Shown one piece after another: positions 45,001 to 60,175 of a DNA stretch of 64,000 nt (positions are counted from its first letter, which is position 1; every line of letters begins with the position of its first letter). The position numbers were made by a program, and so were the translations under genes. Source of the DNA: Bilabrum cf. latius (Eukaryota; Bigyra: Bicosoecida; Bigyra; Bicosoecida); the NCBI GenBank assembly GCA_965178125.1, contig OZ237743.1, positions 868,001-932,000 of the forward strand, given 5' to 3'. The notes beneath the pieces were generated by a model. It did not search any database. It was given only the letters and a program-made list of their open reading frames with translations, and was not told where the DNA came from.

Positions 45001-47547
45001 AGGAAGGTGCACCTAGTCAGGCTACTTCGGTCTGCTTTGACTGCGACGATGGGGGCGATAGGCAGCGGCGCGCCAGTGGACGCAAAGGCCCACCTGTCTC
45101 TGCTGCCAGGCGACTCTGCTGTTCGCCGGGCCCTCACGGTGAAGTTTTCAACTCTTCAATAGTTGGCGGATTTGGCACCGCGTGAACATGCGGCTATCCT
45201 AACTGATACGTTTTTGGTGTGGGATGAGCCTGGTCTTCAGCGGGGCGATCAATCTGGCGATGGCGTGGATTCCGAAGCAGTCGGAAGCTTGCAGGGAGCC
45301 GGAAGCGTGGTCAGTCAAGGTGCAATACAGGAGATGCAGAGACTGTCTAGCTCTGATGTGCTGGAAAATAGCATATGGCTAGCAAACAAGCTTATTGGCA
45401 GCAATGGTACAGGAGTCTTGACCCCATTCCGTCTCGCGAGTGCCCACGCCGGACAGGTCGTGCTGCTCGTGGCAGACAAGCACGTGAACTGGACGTGCAG
45501 CGAACAACACGCTAGGCGAGATGCAACAGCGGATGCCACTATGTGCGAGCTTCAAGTTGCAGCGGTAGGTCAGGAAGGGCTCCTCACCGTGAGCAGGATG
45601 AGACATCTGCTGCCAACTGATGCCGCTACGGGTACAAACGTGAGTACAAGTAGGGCTGGCATATACAGCGAGATGGAGCTTGTGGATTTGCAGCAAGATG
45701 CCAGCGCACCTCATGCTCAAGGCATCATGCAGGAAGGCCCGGCGTTAAACTTGGCCTCGCCCGTGGACGTGGCTCGAGCCGCATCGCACTGTAGCCAGCT
45801 TTCCACGAATGTCGTATCTGCTGCACACAGGGACTCTCGGAGCTTCGTTGGTCAGCAGATCGACCACGATGCAAAGGAGTGGGTAGGTACGCCTCAGGCT
45901 TGGGCTCAGAAGCTTGAGGGGAGCTCGGGAGGTTCTGAAGTACGTAGGGCGTTGCGCTTGCCTCACGCTATGCGGAGCTCTGTTCGGGTATCTTCACGCG
46001 AGTCTGGTACCGGTGACGAATCCAGACGGCTTGGGCACAGGACATGCAAGGATGATGCCGTTGCCCTGGCACCAGCTATAGGATGGTCGTTCCAGGACGT
46101 GGTAGTAGCCGCTCGGGTGGCCCTTGCAGCGGCTCGTGGTGCGGCAGGCATGCAGAAGCCCATCGCCGCCCAGCTCGGCGCGCTGCAGTTGCCCGTACAG
46201 CTGCTCGCCATTGAGGTGCTCTCAAAGATGCGCAGCCTGCCTGCCCGCTCATCATCGCACGCTGGTACCCGGAAGAATAATCGCTTGCTCCCGACTTGTG
46301 GCCGATGGGACGCTGCACACTTGTGCGCGATGGCAGCTGGACAGGGTGGCAGGGCCTCGGCGCGGTCAAGCATCGAGCGTGTGGTGCTTGCTGTGCTTGG
46401 CATGGATCTGAAGCGCCCTGATAGCTCGAGATGCCTCTGGTCGCATATTGCTGATGAATGCCAGTCCTTCGGTCTCTCTGTTAGGAATGACTCTGCAAGG
46501 CTTAGTTGCGCAAGCTACGCATTTGGGGACGACTTCGAGTCGCTTCTGGCTGTCGGGGCTGCCACGCTTGCTGCCATCGATGCTTCGTCCGTTGCATTGG
46601 CAGTGGAGCCTGCGTACGTCCCTCTCAGCTCGTTCCTGTGGGGGGATGCAGCGTACTCCAGCGATCGCCACGCCTAGTTTGGGTGCTTTGATAGTGCTTC
46701 AAGCGGTTTCGAACTGGCTGAGCGAGGGGTTGTGGAGGCCAATGACTCCCAGGTCTCGCTGTATCTCTAGCAGAACGGGTCCATCATGATTCGGTACGTC
46801 GGCGAGGCCTCATTAGGGGCACTTGAAGGGACTCACGGACAGGGCAAGCATGGGAAGCGGCTCCCCACACAGGTGCTGCGCGGGGAAGACCTACGGTCTG
46901 CGATCGACTCGAGCGGCCTGCAGCCCAGGCAGTCTCTGGGGGAGCCATACGTGCCTGCAGCTGTTCCGACTTTGCGAAGGAACAAGCACCGATGGATCAG
47001 GGGTAGGCTTGGGCCTGCCGTATTTCAAGGGTCCAGGCACGATGCCAGGCTGCTGAGCCGAGCTTGGACGCACGGTATCCGCAGTATGGAGCTGGAGCTA
47101 GTGCTGAGTCCTGCAGCTAGGCATGCCGTGCACGTCACAGCGTCGGAGGCCATGGTCCTACTAGCGGGTATTTTCACAGTGACTGGGGACGGCAGTGGCA
47201 GCGAATCGAGGCTGGTGGCCGGGGTGCAAAGGCTTGAGAGCCTCGCAGACTCGGCCGAGATGAAGCATGCCGAACTGCACCAGCCAATTTCTCTCCTGCG
47301 CGCACTGGGTGGGTTGCATAGCAGTGCCATGGCGCAGCTGTGCCTGTCTCGCCTGCTTGGGGACATTACCATCGAGGGGTCCAAGGCAGGGAGTAGTGCC
47401 CAAGAAGGCACCGTGTGCTGGAACTCGGCAAGTCCCGACCAAGGCAGCTCGGGTGTGACGGTGCAGCCAGCCAGGTGCGTGTCGTGCACGGATGGCATTG
47501 AGGCCGAGATCTCTAGTCTCGAAGACAGGCTACTCGAGTCGTTCTAA
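42001..47547 (+). CDS. Giant SET-domain-like protein (1,848 aa)
   Basis: The frame runs from ATG at 42001 to TAA at 47545-47547 with about 15 in-frame TAG codons. The first 20 residues (HATAAVPIIILSLFVSV) resemble a signal peptide. Residues of about 40-620 follow the order of SETD3/RuBisCO-LSMT-type SET proteins: SALRAPKDISRNDVLMLVP, an acidic EEDSVAVIMTYCVF and PFRPFVESVHR segment, then LVVRADRPFRRGDTLCEDYG with the conserved Tyr, followed by HHDFVPRLLENPVDCVRLPV. The usual Asn-His pair before the insert is not evident (DATNSGPCMD), so activity is uncertain. The remaining 1,200 residues are mostly helical and unrecognised. A signal peptide on a SET protein is odd, and the N-terminal hydrophobic run could have another role. 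The frame is secure; the family call is moderate. Confidence 0.65.
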
Positions 47548-47740
47548 TGCTCTGAGCACCCAGTCGCAAGCATCTGTCGCGATATGTTCAGGATCAAATC
47601 CGGATTGAGGAAGCCTGCAGATTTCGGAGTTCCGTGGGCTTTGCAGCAGCTGTGGATCTATCCATTTTTTTCCAGGTGTGATTACACTTAACGGTTTCGA
47701 ATTAATGGGATCAGCAACGAACATCAACATCATTATCACC

Positions 47741-49315
47741 TTATTGTCGCCGGGAACGCGGCATAATCTCGGACATGAATGCTCGGAAGGCTGCTGCGTC
47801 AGTGCCAGCACACGCGATACCAGCTCCGCTTTCTGCCACTCGCCGACCAATCATCGAGTCAACGCGTGAATTTCCGCCTGAAGCAGCCACGCTAGCAGCA
47901 ACCACAAACACTACGAATCCGAGCGGACCCAGCCCCACTGTAGCCCTCGATTGCCTTGCGCGCCCCGCCACCACCCGCTGCACAGCCGCCTCCACGTCCC
48001 GCACCGACGCGGGAGCCAGCGCAGGGCAAGCATTCAACACTGCCTGGCTTTCACCGATGTACCCTGCCTCTGCAACGGCACCTGCCTCGCTCCCCCACGC
48101 TGCCGGTCCCTCCGAATGTCTGCCAGCAGTGGCTGGTGCCAGCCTCGAGCTGCCTCTATCTGCCCCGCTCCCCCACGCTGCCGGTCCCTCCGAATGTCTG
48201 CCAGCAGTGGCTGGTGCCAGCCTCGAGCTGCCTCTATCTGCCCCGCTCCCCCACGCTGCCGGTCCCTCCGAATGTCTGCCAGCAGTGGCTGGTGCAAGCC
48301 TCGAGCTGCCTCTATCTGCATCGATATCTCGCTCCAGTCGCGACAGTCCTAGGTCTGTCTTTGATACCTGCATCGCCCTGACTTGCATTCCCCTGTATGC
48401 ATCCACCAGCAGGCCGAACACGTGCTAGAGCACCCGCTCTCTCACCGCTGGCTTACGCGGGTCCTTACCGCGCACAGCTGCAATGCAAGACTGCGCCGTG
48501 ACCCAGATGCAGCTAGCGTCCTTGCATCCCCTGTGCACCTTGTGCTCCGCAACATCGCGCCATCGCATGAACAGGCGCCAGAGCTGCTTGCTGTGCTTCT
48601 TGACGATGCAGTGGCCGGTTGGGGAGCGCAGCAAGATCATGGCTCTCTCAAGGGCGTTCTGCGCGCGATGCCAGTGCACCGTGTGCTTGGTATCACTTGA
48701 AGCGAATCGGTTCAGTTTTGGCGTCGTCTTTCTTTCGGCTGCCCGCAGCCTAGCAGCGTATGGTGGTGAAGCATCGTGTGGCAGGGTCCTCGGCGCGATC
48801 TCGAAACTCAAGCGGCGCTAATGGCAAGGAGAAGGTCCTCGGCCTGTTCCATGTGATTGATACTGAACACCACTGTCTCGGATCGTGACACCATCTACAT
48901 GGATATCTTCCCCGCTAGTGTGAGCAAGGCAGCTTTGGCGGGGCTCTGCTGGTCGAGGTGACGTTGAGCCTTGCCAATCGTTCCACTCGGTGTTCCGTCC
49001 TGCAATCGACTACCAACTGTACTATAAGATACTATCATCACTACCAGGCCTTCGACGGGTGTCGGAAGCGGATGATGATGCTAGGGATTGTTCGCTGGTC
49101 ATAGCAGTTGATGTGGCAGTGACATCTGCATTCTATGAGCCGTCACAGGGGATCACAGCGCCGACATCGCAAGCTTCTCCTGACTACGTACGACTGCAAT
49201 CCTCCTCTGTGCTCTTGCTGGAGCTTCTTCTGAACAAAACAACCGACACGATGGCAGAAAGAGCTACGCCAACGGACGCACCCGCGAGATTCTGTGTCGT
49301 AAGAGACGACGACAT
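47741..49315 (-). CDS. Unrecognised membrane protein with 26-residue tandem repeats (524 aa)
   Basis: The frame runs from ATG at 49313-49315 to TAA at 47741-47743 and crosses six TAG codons. A frame this long without TAA or TGA is unlikely by chance. There is an N-terminal hydrophobic segment (GVALSAIVSVVLF) followed by an Arg/Ser run, a central basic helical part (LWRLFMRWRDVAEHKVH), three perfect or near-perfect 26-residue repeats containing ADRGSSRLAPATAGRHSEG, and a C-terminal hydrophobic segment (LGFVVFVVAASVAASGG). A two-span membrane protein is plausible. No family is recognised. A shorter plus-strand frame at 48990-49358 competes for part of this region and I consider it less likely. 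Confidence 0.55.
48089..48322. repeat. Three tandem 78-bp units, in frame
   Basis: The plus-strand unit begins GCTCCCCCACGCTGCCGG and repeats three times every 78 bp with almost no divergence. The minus strand encodes a 26-residue repeat in the 47741-49315 gene. 78 is a multiple of 3, so copy changes keep frame. Confidence 0.92.
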
Positions 49316-49491
49316 CACCAATCAGGGCACGACGGCATTAAATGCAGACACCGCATAATTGGGTCAAACTAAATATTAAGCGATGGCGGTCGGATTCGCG
49401 CAGGTATCCCCAGTATTCTGTATCATTGCGCTTGGCAGTCTCGCGGGGATTCGGAGCTTAGAGTGTTTTTAACAATCGCCACACTTGTACC

Positions 49492-51369
49492 ATGCAAGCC
49501 GATCCAGAAACGTGCAAGCAAGATGACATTGATCATGCGGTCGAGATTGTTACTGCTGGCGGGAGTTCGGCAGCAAGTGCGCTGGAATTTTTGCATTCTT
49601 GTATGAAATTCAATGGTCGACATCTCGAATTCGGCTCAAGAGCAATGCAGGAGCTTTTTGTGTCATAGATTGAGGGATCGAACCCAGAGCTAGTTATACA
49701 TGGTGCTAAAGCATCGAATAATAGTTGCGTTTTGAACCCAGAGGGGCTGTCAAGTTGGTTCGAAGTCCGAGGTCCGATGAGAGTGGCATGTGCCATCGGC
49801 TCGCGGGCCAAGTTGAGGGATGTACACGTAGCTGCAAGCGATTGTATTGCTTTGAAGGTGATGAATACTCTTATCAGCCGTTCTGATAGCAAAAAGCAGC
49901 AGTTGGTCGCTTCAGATCCGAGTGTATTGCAATCGCTGGTCGCCACAGCTGAGACGGCCTTGTGGAATGGCGAAAGGACCGGGCCAAAGCTGAGCCTATG
50001 GCAGCATAATGCGTTGCTCGAGCTTTGCTCAAGCACATTTTCTGTCCTTGCGCGCCTGGGTGCGGCCCTTGGTCGCTCTGAAGCTGGGCCTCCGAGTAGC
50101 CCAAGTTGGGTGGTCGCCCAAACGCGCCTCGGGCTGCTGATCACGCGAGTATTGCGGCTGTCTCCGGCGGCCAGCGAGCCATTTCAGAGAGACGCGTGGC
50201 AGCGGTGTGCGGAGCTGCTCATGTTTGCGCCCCGCACGGTGCCCATGGCCGTCGCCACTCGCGAGGGTGGTCCATCGAGTGGAGCGGGGTCCGGGGCAGC
50301 GGGAGGACTGGGGGCGGCAACGCAGGGGGGCTCATTTCCCCTGTTTCTGCTCAGGGCCGGCTGCGTGTGGCACTTGCTCGATGGGGTCCGGCGCGAGGTC
50401 AGTCAGTTCGCGGTGCTGCACGAGCAGCAGAGGGGGGCGAGGGTCCAGCGGAAGCGGAAGGGGGCGGGCGAGAGGGAGGTAACCAGCGGGGCCGGTGCAC
50501 CTGCAGCCACCAGTGGGGCAGGGGCGGGCGGCCCTGCGAAGGAAACGGGCGAAGAGGGGGATGGCAAATAGAGCGCGAAGGACAGCTAGGAGAAGGAGAA
50601 GGAGAAGGAGAAGGAGGAGGAGCTTGGGAAGTCTGGGCAGCGGCTGGCAGCGCTGATGAACGCGTGCTACTGGCTGGTGGGGGACAAGGGGGAGCAAGCC
50701 CGGGCAGTGGGTCACGTGCTTAGACTGGGCAGGGCGGTGGCTGACGCTGAGCAGTACATAGACCAGTCGTGGGCGAAGGGCCGCAAGGAGGAGGCGTCCA
50801 TGGGCACTCTCGGGGTGCTGCTGAGGGCAGAGACAACGGGGGAGAAAGGGACGGGCGGTGGTGACATAGAGGACGGGGGGCTGTAGGCCGGGGATCGGTG
50901 CGGGGTGATGCTGCGAGCCGTGCGAGGCAAATCGGAGGCGCCTCTGGACGTGACTGTGCGGGATGCGGGGCTGTCGGCGGCTTTGGCGATCACGGCGAGC
51001 GAGGAGGATGACGGGACCAAAGGCGCTGGATCGTTGTCAGGACCATTTGCTGTCAAAACTGCGGCCAAAGCCGCGGCAGCCAGGCCGCTGCCCAGCCCCA
51101 CGGCGGGTGCTTGCGAGCTGCTGGCGTCGGTGCGCTCGCTGTCGGGCCAGGGCGGCGCTTCCGAGATGCCAGCGGAGCGAGCGTGCGACTGGGCGCTCGG
51201 TGTTCTACGCGCGTTTGAGCTCGCGCTGTCATCTGGCGGTCCAATGCTCCGGCGGATGGCAGAGGAGACTGCGCTTGCTTCGCTTGGCACAGTGCAGGCG
51301 CTTGGGACCGTGCTCGGGCCAGGAGCTCTCATCGGCAAAATGATGCGCGAGAAAGCCAGTCAAACATGA
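49492..51369 (+). CDS. Helical protein of unknown function (625 aa)
   Basis: The frame runs from ATG at 49492 to TGA at 51367-51369 with four TAG codons (about 49666, 50569, 50587 and 50884). The N-terminal 260 residues are a series of amphipathic helices of ARM-repeat character (SLWQHNALLELCSSTFSVLARLGAAL, FPLFLLRAGCVWHLLDGVRREV). A Gly/Ala and Lys/Glu-rich linker follows (EKEKEKEKEEE), and then more helices (ALMNACYWLVGDKGEQAR, ACDWALGVLRAFELAL). The FPLFLLRAGCVWHLL patch faintly recalls the helical repeats of RME-8/DNAJC13, but there is no J domain here and I do not assign it. It is divergent from the minus-strand gene, 176 bp away. Confidence 0.6.
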
Positions 51370-51720
51370 TTCAGGTCCATTGAATTCAACATAGAACACA
51401 TTGTCTTTCAGTTTCGCGAACGAAGTGATTGTCATCAACCCATTGAAATGTCCACCAACAACTTGAAGTTGCCGGATCGCCGTGCAGGACAGTGGGTGCA
51501 CAGAAAATAACACGAGATCGATATATTCGATGCAAGCCACGCGCGGCGTTCACTTTGTGAGCGCCACCAACCGTTCAAGCCAACCTGGATCCGCTTCCTG
51601 CCACAAACCCCGCCAACACAAGCGCGTGCCGCCCCTCTCTTAAGCTCTCGTGCACATCCTTCCTGCCACCACCCTACGCAACTACCAAATCAAGCCTACC
51701 TATGCAAGTGTGCCTCATGC

Positions 51721-54325
<2,605 letters not shown>

Positions 54326-54963
54326 GCCACCTCGGGCACTTACAGCGAGCAAAAGAACGGCTCAAGCTACGCGAACCAGTGTGCGCGAAACGGCGAAGCA
54401 TCGCACGTCAGAACCAGAATCTATGCATCTCGATGAGCAGGGCCCTCCCAATTACGATTTTCTTAAATACACGTTACAGTAGAATAGTTGTCGAAAAATT
54501 ATCGGCGCGGCGATTGGTAAAGGTTCCGCAGAGCTTGGCGGCCTCCAATGGGTCATTGCCCCACGATTTTTTACCTGATGGCAACCTTGCTTAATTCACA
54601 CGACTACTTGTACGATATGGACAACTGGGGCTGACCAAATTTGTATTTGGGCCTTTGAGTTTGTATCAATTTACGCAATACAGGCGCCCCATGGCAAACA
54701 CCTAAAATTGACGGCGTAGTCGATACTACTGCATGTAGTATGACACGCGGACTTCTCTAATTTGTAGTTGGTACCACGCGCGCGCTTCTCGCACCGGAGC
54801 AGGCATACGTGCGACCACCCACCACCGACACACCGACAATACACTCATCACATGTTGCGACCACAACGGACACTCGTGCCGAAATTGCACACTGCGCTCA
54901 AGGGCATCTGTGGCTGCAAATCATATGTCTCTCGAAGAGGATGTAGATAGATTGTATTAGAAG
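54326..54963. other. Divergent spacer between ATP synthase beta and the IQ protein
   Basis: About 640 bp lie between two outward-facing starts and are clearly AT-richer than the flanks (for example 54450-54760). Promoters for both genes are expected here; none is pinpointed. No additional gene is seen. Confidence 0.45.
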
Positions 54964-57900
54964 ATGATATCAGCGAGCGAGATCGAACACTCGCACAGAA
55001 TGGCACTGGTACAGGCGCAGGACATGCGCGCCGGCCACGCAATGACTGCCGGCCGGTCTGGAATCACAGCAAGCCCTGCCGGGCTCAATCGAGCCACGAA
55101 GCTGTAGCGAGCCGGTTTGGCAGTGTCGGATCCCCGAGGCAACACAACAGCCTCCAGATCAACACATTTTGGTCACTTGGACTCCTGTGAGCTGTATTCT
55201 GCAGCAAGCCGCGCGACCTCTCGAAATTGGAATTGCGCCTCGACTCGAAGACAGCATTTCATGGTATTTAATTATTTCTCATGTCGCAGCAAACGAGTCG
55301 GCGCAGCATCGCCGGATCGACCACGCGCAGGAAGTGTCCAGGCAGCTGCACCAGGCCTCCGCCACCCGTCTTGGCATCGCATCTCACCCAGAAGACGAGC
55401 GTACGCATCGACGCGGTGTATTGGAAAGCAAGGAGGGCGAAGGGTCTGTCGCTACAGGCGGCCGAGCCTCTGTGCCGCGACTACCGCTCGGAGTCTCTGC
55501 CTCGGTAACTTCCACGCAGAGCGGTTTTGCCGCCAATGCCGCGGCCAGAGACGAGGGGGTGCAGGAGCGGGCCGCGGCGTGGCTTCGGTCGCGCGGATTG
55601 ATCATCGGGGAAGGCGAGCATCCTCGCGGTAGCAGCAGCCAGGGGTCGCTGGGCGGTGCCACTGGCTTGACGGGCGAGCAGGGGGGGTATGACGAGTACG
55701 GCCAGGTCGCGGGGGAACAAGGAGGGCAGGGGGCACAGCACCATAACGACCAGCTCATGCCTTGGCACCGGAGCGCGGGCAGTGCGGGGGCAGGGAGCCG
55801 TGGTGCAGGGCATGCCCCCGGGCAGCTGTCCAGCGAGTCGCTGCTTCGGCGTGCCATGGATGAGGCCGACAGGTCCGTGGTTGATTCCCTGAGGGAGAAG
55901 GAGGAAGTGAGGTTCGTGACGGGGGAGGGCGCGGGGCACGTCCCGAGGAACAAGGGGGGCAAGGGTCGGGATAGGGGGGCGATGAGGGGTGGGCAGGGGG
56001 CCAGGGCAGCGTACGGGGCTCCTGGGCCGCAGGTGGTGGGGCCAGAGGGGCAAGGGGCCAGGGGTCTCAGCGCAACGGTGGGGGCGGGGCCGGAGAGGCA
56101 GGGCCGTGGGGCAGGTGCACATCAGCAGCAGCTCGGTGGCAGGCCCGACGTGCAGGTGTCAGGGGTGGGGAACTTGAGTGCGAGGGGTCCCGTGCGAGGA
56201 GGTGCATCGCACGGTCGTGGCATGGCGGCCAACGGGCACAGGGGCGGTGGAGCGCTCGGAGGAGGCGTGTCCCCGCGGGTGCCCTCCTAGATGTACTCTA
56301 GGCTCGCGCAGTCCCCGCTCATGTCCTCCCAGCTGGGGCTAGGGGGGCCCCACTCCGCTGCAGCACGGCCCACATCAAGGGGCCTGCAGCACGAGACGAG
56401 GAGCAGGGTGGGGACGAGGCCGGGGTCCAAGCACCCGCTGGCCCAGTCCTAGGTGAGCCTGGTCTCCCCTCGGGGGGAGGCGCTGCCCGTGCCTCCCTCG
56501 GTGCTGGATGCACCCCCTGAATTGGGCGCGCTGCTGCTATCCCGGTCCCCAGTGGAGCTGCTCATGGAGAGGGAGCAACAGGAGATGGAGGCCGGGGTAC
56601 CGCCACTGACCGCCGGACTGCGGGTTAGCGAATGGATCTACACGGAGATGGGACCCAGGCTGCCCAAAGACGTGCAGGGCTTGCTGTGGAGGCAGTCCAG
56701 GCAGGGCGGTCACAGGGGGGGTGAGGGCGCCGGTGGACCAGGGAACATGGGGCTGGGACCGGGGCCGTCCACCGGGGGAACACACAGTGCGTTGGCGCAG
56801 GAGCTGGCACAGGGATCTGCGGCCATATCGCAGCAGCCTTCCCGCAGCTCTACCCATGGCAGGGGTGGAGGTGGTGGTGCTGGCGCTGGTGGCGTTGGAG
56901 GTGGTGGTTACAGGGGGCGCGGTGGGCGAGGTGGGTACCAATCTAGCTCCCGCACCATCACAGTGGCAGGGGCGCCCAACCTGCGGACAGCGCAAAGGGC
57001 CGCACTGCGTGACGAGCGCATGCTGGAGATGCTGCGCGGTGGCGGGGCAGGGGCTGCGGGCGGGCCCAGCTACGACGAACTCATGAAGAAGAAGTCGCCC
57101 AACTTTGACCAGTTCCTGGAGGGCCTCAGGGAACAAGAGGCGGGGCGCGGGTCTAGGATTGGGGGCCTGCAGGAGGCGCTGGCTGAGGCCCGGCGCACCG
57201 AGATGGAGATGGGCTCGAGGGAGTCTGCCTCTACCTTTGGGAGGGGCGGGGCCAGCAGGGGGCTCCAGGGCCAGGCCGCTGGGGAGAGGGGCCTGGCCGA
57301 GGAGGCGGATCCTGCGGGGACGCAGGACCGGGCCGCTTCTCGGGTGCAGGCCCTGTGGAGAGGCAAGCAGGCCAGGGAACAAGTGCAGCCGATGAAGGAG
57401 GAGCGCTAGCAGCAGGCAGCGGCAGCGGCTCGGATCCAGGCGGTGGCCAGAGGCAGGGCGACGAGGCAGGAGCTGGAGAAGAAGAAGGACGCTGCGAGGG
57501 CGGCGAGACTGAGGAAGGGAGGCCGCAGACGGTCCTCCGTGCGGAACCCAGCCGGCGTCCCACTCATCACACCGCCCACGGGTCACCTGACGGGTCTCGG
57601 CGCCACGCAGAGCTTCCGCCAGGAACGGGGCGAGGCCATCGCGCAGGGCGGTGACTAGGTGGAGGCCACGCTGGACAGGGTGGAGGAGGCTGTGGGGCTG
57701 GAGACTGACAGCATGGCCGATCCTGCCGTGGACCACGGGGTGCATGGCGATGGCGAAGGGGGAGAGGAGGAGGACGAGGAGGCTGCCAGGCGGTTCCTCG
57801 GTGTAGACGAAGCAGACAGAGAGGCGGCAGAGGCCAGGGCGCGGGTGGAGGCCGGAAGCAAAGGGGAGGGAGAGGGGCAGGAGGGGGCGGGTGGGGACGG

Positions 57901-60175
57901 GACAGGGCAGTGGGGCGGTGGGGCCGCAGGGGGGGGTCTGGTGGCCAAGCCCAGCACCGCTGACATGGACCGGGACATGGCGGCCGAGGAGCAGATGCAG
58001 GATATGACCACTGCGGCAACGAGGATCCAGTGCGTGATGAGGGGCGCTCTGGCTAGGAAGCAGACCTCGTCCATGCGCCAGATGAAGCTCGACAAAGAGG
58101 CTCAGGAGAAAGAGGAGGCCGAGAAGAAGGCAGCGGCAGCCAAGGCCAGGAGGCAGGGGGTGCTTGCAAAGGCGCGCCGGGCAAGCGTGGCGAGGCGCGC
58201 CTCTGTGGCAAAGCTGCCCGTCGTGGAGGCAGACGTGCTCGAGTGGCTGGCGCAGCGCATTCGGTCAGTGCAACCCGGGGAGCTAGAGCAGCTCACCAAG
58301 CCCAAGAAGCCAGACAAGGCCATGACCGTGGTGGCAGGGGCCCTCTGCGTGCTGCTCAACATACCCGAGCCTTCGTGGCGCGTTGCTCGCAGGGTCATGC
58401 GCCGCGACGGTTTCCTCCGAAAGCTGGGGATGGTTCACCCCTCCCAGCTGGAGCCGTATGCCAAGCGGATCGCACGCAAGCTGGCCCAGGCAGAGAAGAC
58501 CAGCCTGGCTCAGGTCAGGAGCAACGCACCCGCCGCCGAGGCGCAGGCGTCCGCTGCCGCTGCCGCAGCGGATCTGCAGTCGCTCCGCTTCGCCATCATG
58601 CGCGTGCAGGCGGACGAGCAGGCTGCACGGGAGCAGCGGATCCGGGCACGGGCGAAGGCAAGCGGGTAGGACGAGGACGAGGCAGTCAAGAAGGCGGGGG
58701 CGGAGCCCAGCGCAGCGGAGTAGGCGGAGCTGGCGGAGGGCAGAGACAGGGGGCACGCACTGCGGGTGCTGGTCGACTGGATCACAGTGATGGCTTTCTT
58801 TAGGCCGCAGCGCATCGCGGGCGCGTCGCAGGCCCTCGGGGCGGGGGAGGGCTAGCAGGCTGGCGCTGGCGATGGCGATGGGGAGGTGCCCGGGGCCGCG
58901 TCTGGCGTAGCCGGTGGGCCGGCCAGCGGCGCAGGCACCGGCGGTGCGGAGGGCCCTGAAGGGTCTGTGCAGCTGTCCATGCGGTCGGGTGCGTCCTCTC
59001 AAGACTACGCCGTGCTGAGCATGGACCAGGCAAAGGCGTTGCTGCGGGAGATAGACCACGCCGAGTTGGCGCTGGCGGCGCGGGAATCGGTGCCCACCCC
59101 GGCGAGGCAGGTTCTCTTCGGCGCTCTGTGCCTGATGCTGGGCGAGCTGCCGTGCTACGACAACGGGCGCGCTCTGCTATCCAAGCCCAAGGTGTTGCTG
59201 GAGCGGATGGGCCGGCTGGAGCAGGACGGCATCAGCAACAAGCTCAAGCTCGCTTTGGCCGCCCTGCTCACCACGCGGCGCTTCCTGAGCATCAACGAGA
59301 CCAAGCAGAAGAAGATGGGCAAGCCGCTCGCCGACCTCTTCCGGTTCATCATCGCGCTCATCTCAAGCCCGGACATGCCTGCCAAGCGCATCCCGCAGCC
59401 CAGGTCAGCCCGCTTGTCGGCACACCGGTACGTAAAGGAGCTGATCGCGGAGAAGAGCGAGCGCAGGGCGGAGGAGAAGAAGAAGCTGGACGCCAACCTG
59501 GTCAAGGAGAAGGAGGCATCCGAAGCCGACGTCAGGGCGCGGGCGGCATCCACCGCGGCCATCAGCAGGGCAGGGCTCAGCAGCAGGGGGTCCTCTCGGC
59601 AGGGAGCGGCGGGCACGGGGGCCAAGGACATCAAGGAGCTGGCTGCGGATGCGTTCTACGGCGGGGGCGACTTCGGCAGGGAGGGCGTCAGCAGCATGGT
59701 GATGCGGGCCGTGTTCCGCGCGGCCGCTTGGCGCGCTCAGGCAAGAGTGCGTCGCTGGCGGGAGATGAACGTGATCAATCTCCTGAACAGCTCAAGGCTA
59801 GGCATGGCACGAAGGGGACTCCTGGACCTCACGAGAGTCGACCTCAACGACTTCAGGAGGCAGAAGCCCGTAGCCCGTGAGGCCATCGTGCTGGCTGGCG
59901 CCCTTTGCGTCCTCCTCCAGATCAAGCCGTCCTGGAAGAGCGTGCGGAAACTGCTATCGGAGCCTTCGATCCAAGAATTCTTGACGGAGCTGAAACCCAA
60001 GCACGTCGAGGAGGAGAAGATCAACATGGCGCGGCAGTTGCTGACCACGGAGGCAGAGATGGATCAGCTGGTCCGACAGAGCAAGCAACGAACAACGAAG
60101 ATTCTGTACAGGTGGATCGTGGCATTCACAGAGGCACCCAGAGACGAAGCTGAAGCAGCTGGAGCAGAGAAATAA
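54964..60175 (+). CDS. IQ-motif protein with three dynein-stalk-like repeats (about 1,702 aa)
   Basis: Exon 1 is 54964-55186 and exon 2 is 55290-60175; the intron is GTGAGC...TCGCAG in phase 1, and the stop is TAA at 60173-60175. Nine TAG codons are in frame. The first 850 residues are Gly/Arg/Gln-rich and low in complexity. Calmodulin-binding IQ motifs follow: ASRVQALWRGKQAREQ (about 57335), ARIQAVARGRATRQEL and TRIQCVMRGALARKQ (about 58020). Then three related helical blocks resemble the end of the dynein heavy-chain stalk and its microtubule-binding domain (VxxALCVLL...PSW...LL...FL..L...): MTVVAGALCVLLNIPEPSW (58320), RQVLFGALCLMLGELPCYD (59107) and IVLAGALCVLLQIKPSWKS (59887), each closing with a helix like LYRWIVAF. 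No motor domain is present. An axonemal, microtubule-associated calmodulin-binding scaffold is a reasonable inference. Confidence 0.75.

Noticed and set aside
48990-49358. A 122-codon plus-strand frame as a separate gene
   Set aside because: It overlaps a 525-codon minus frame with membrane segments and repeats. It has no domain and fits worse, though I cannot exclude it fully.
56537-57745. A 402-codon minus-strand frame opposite the IQ protein
   Set aside because: It is antisense to recognisable IQ motifs on plus and has no motif of its own.
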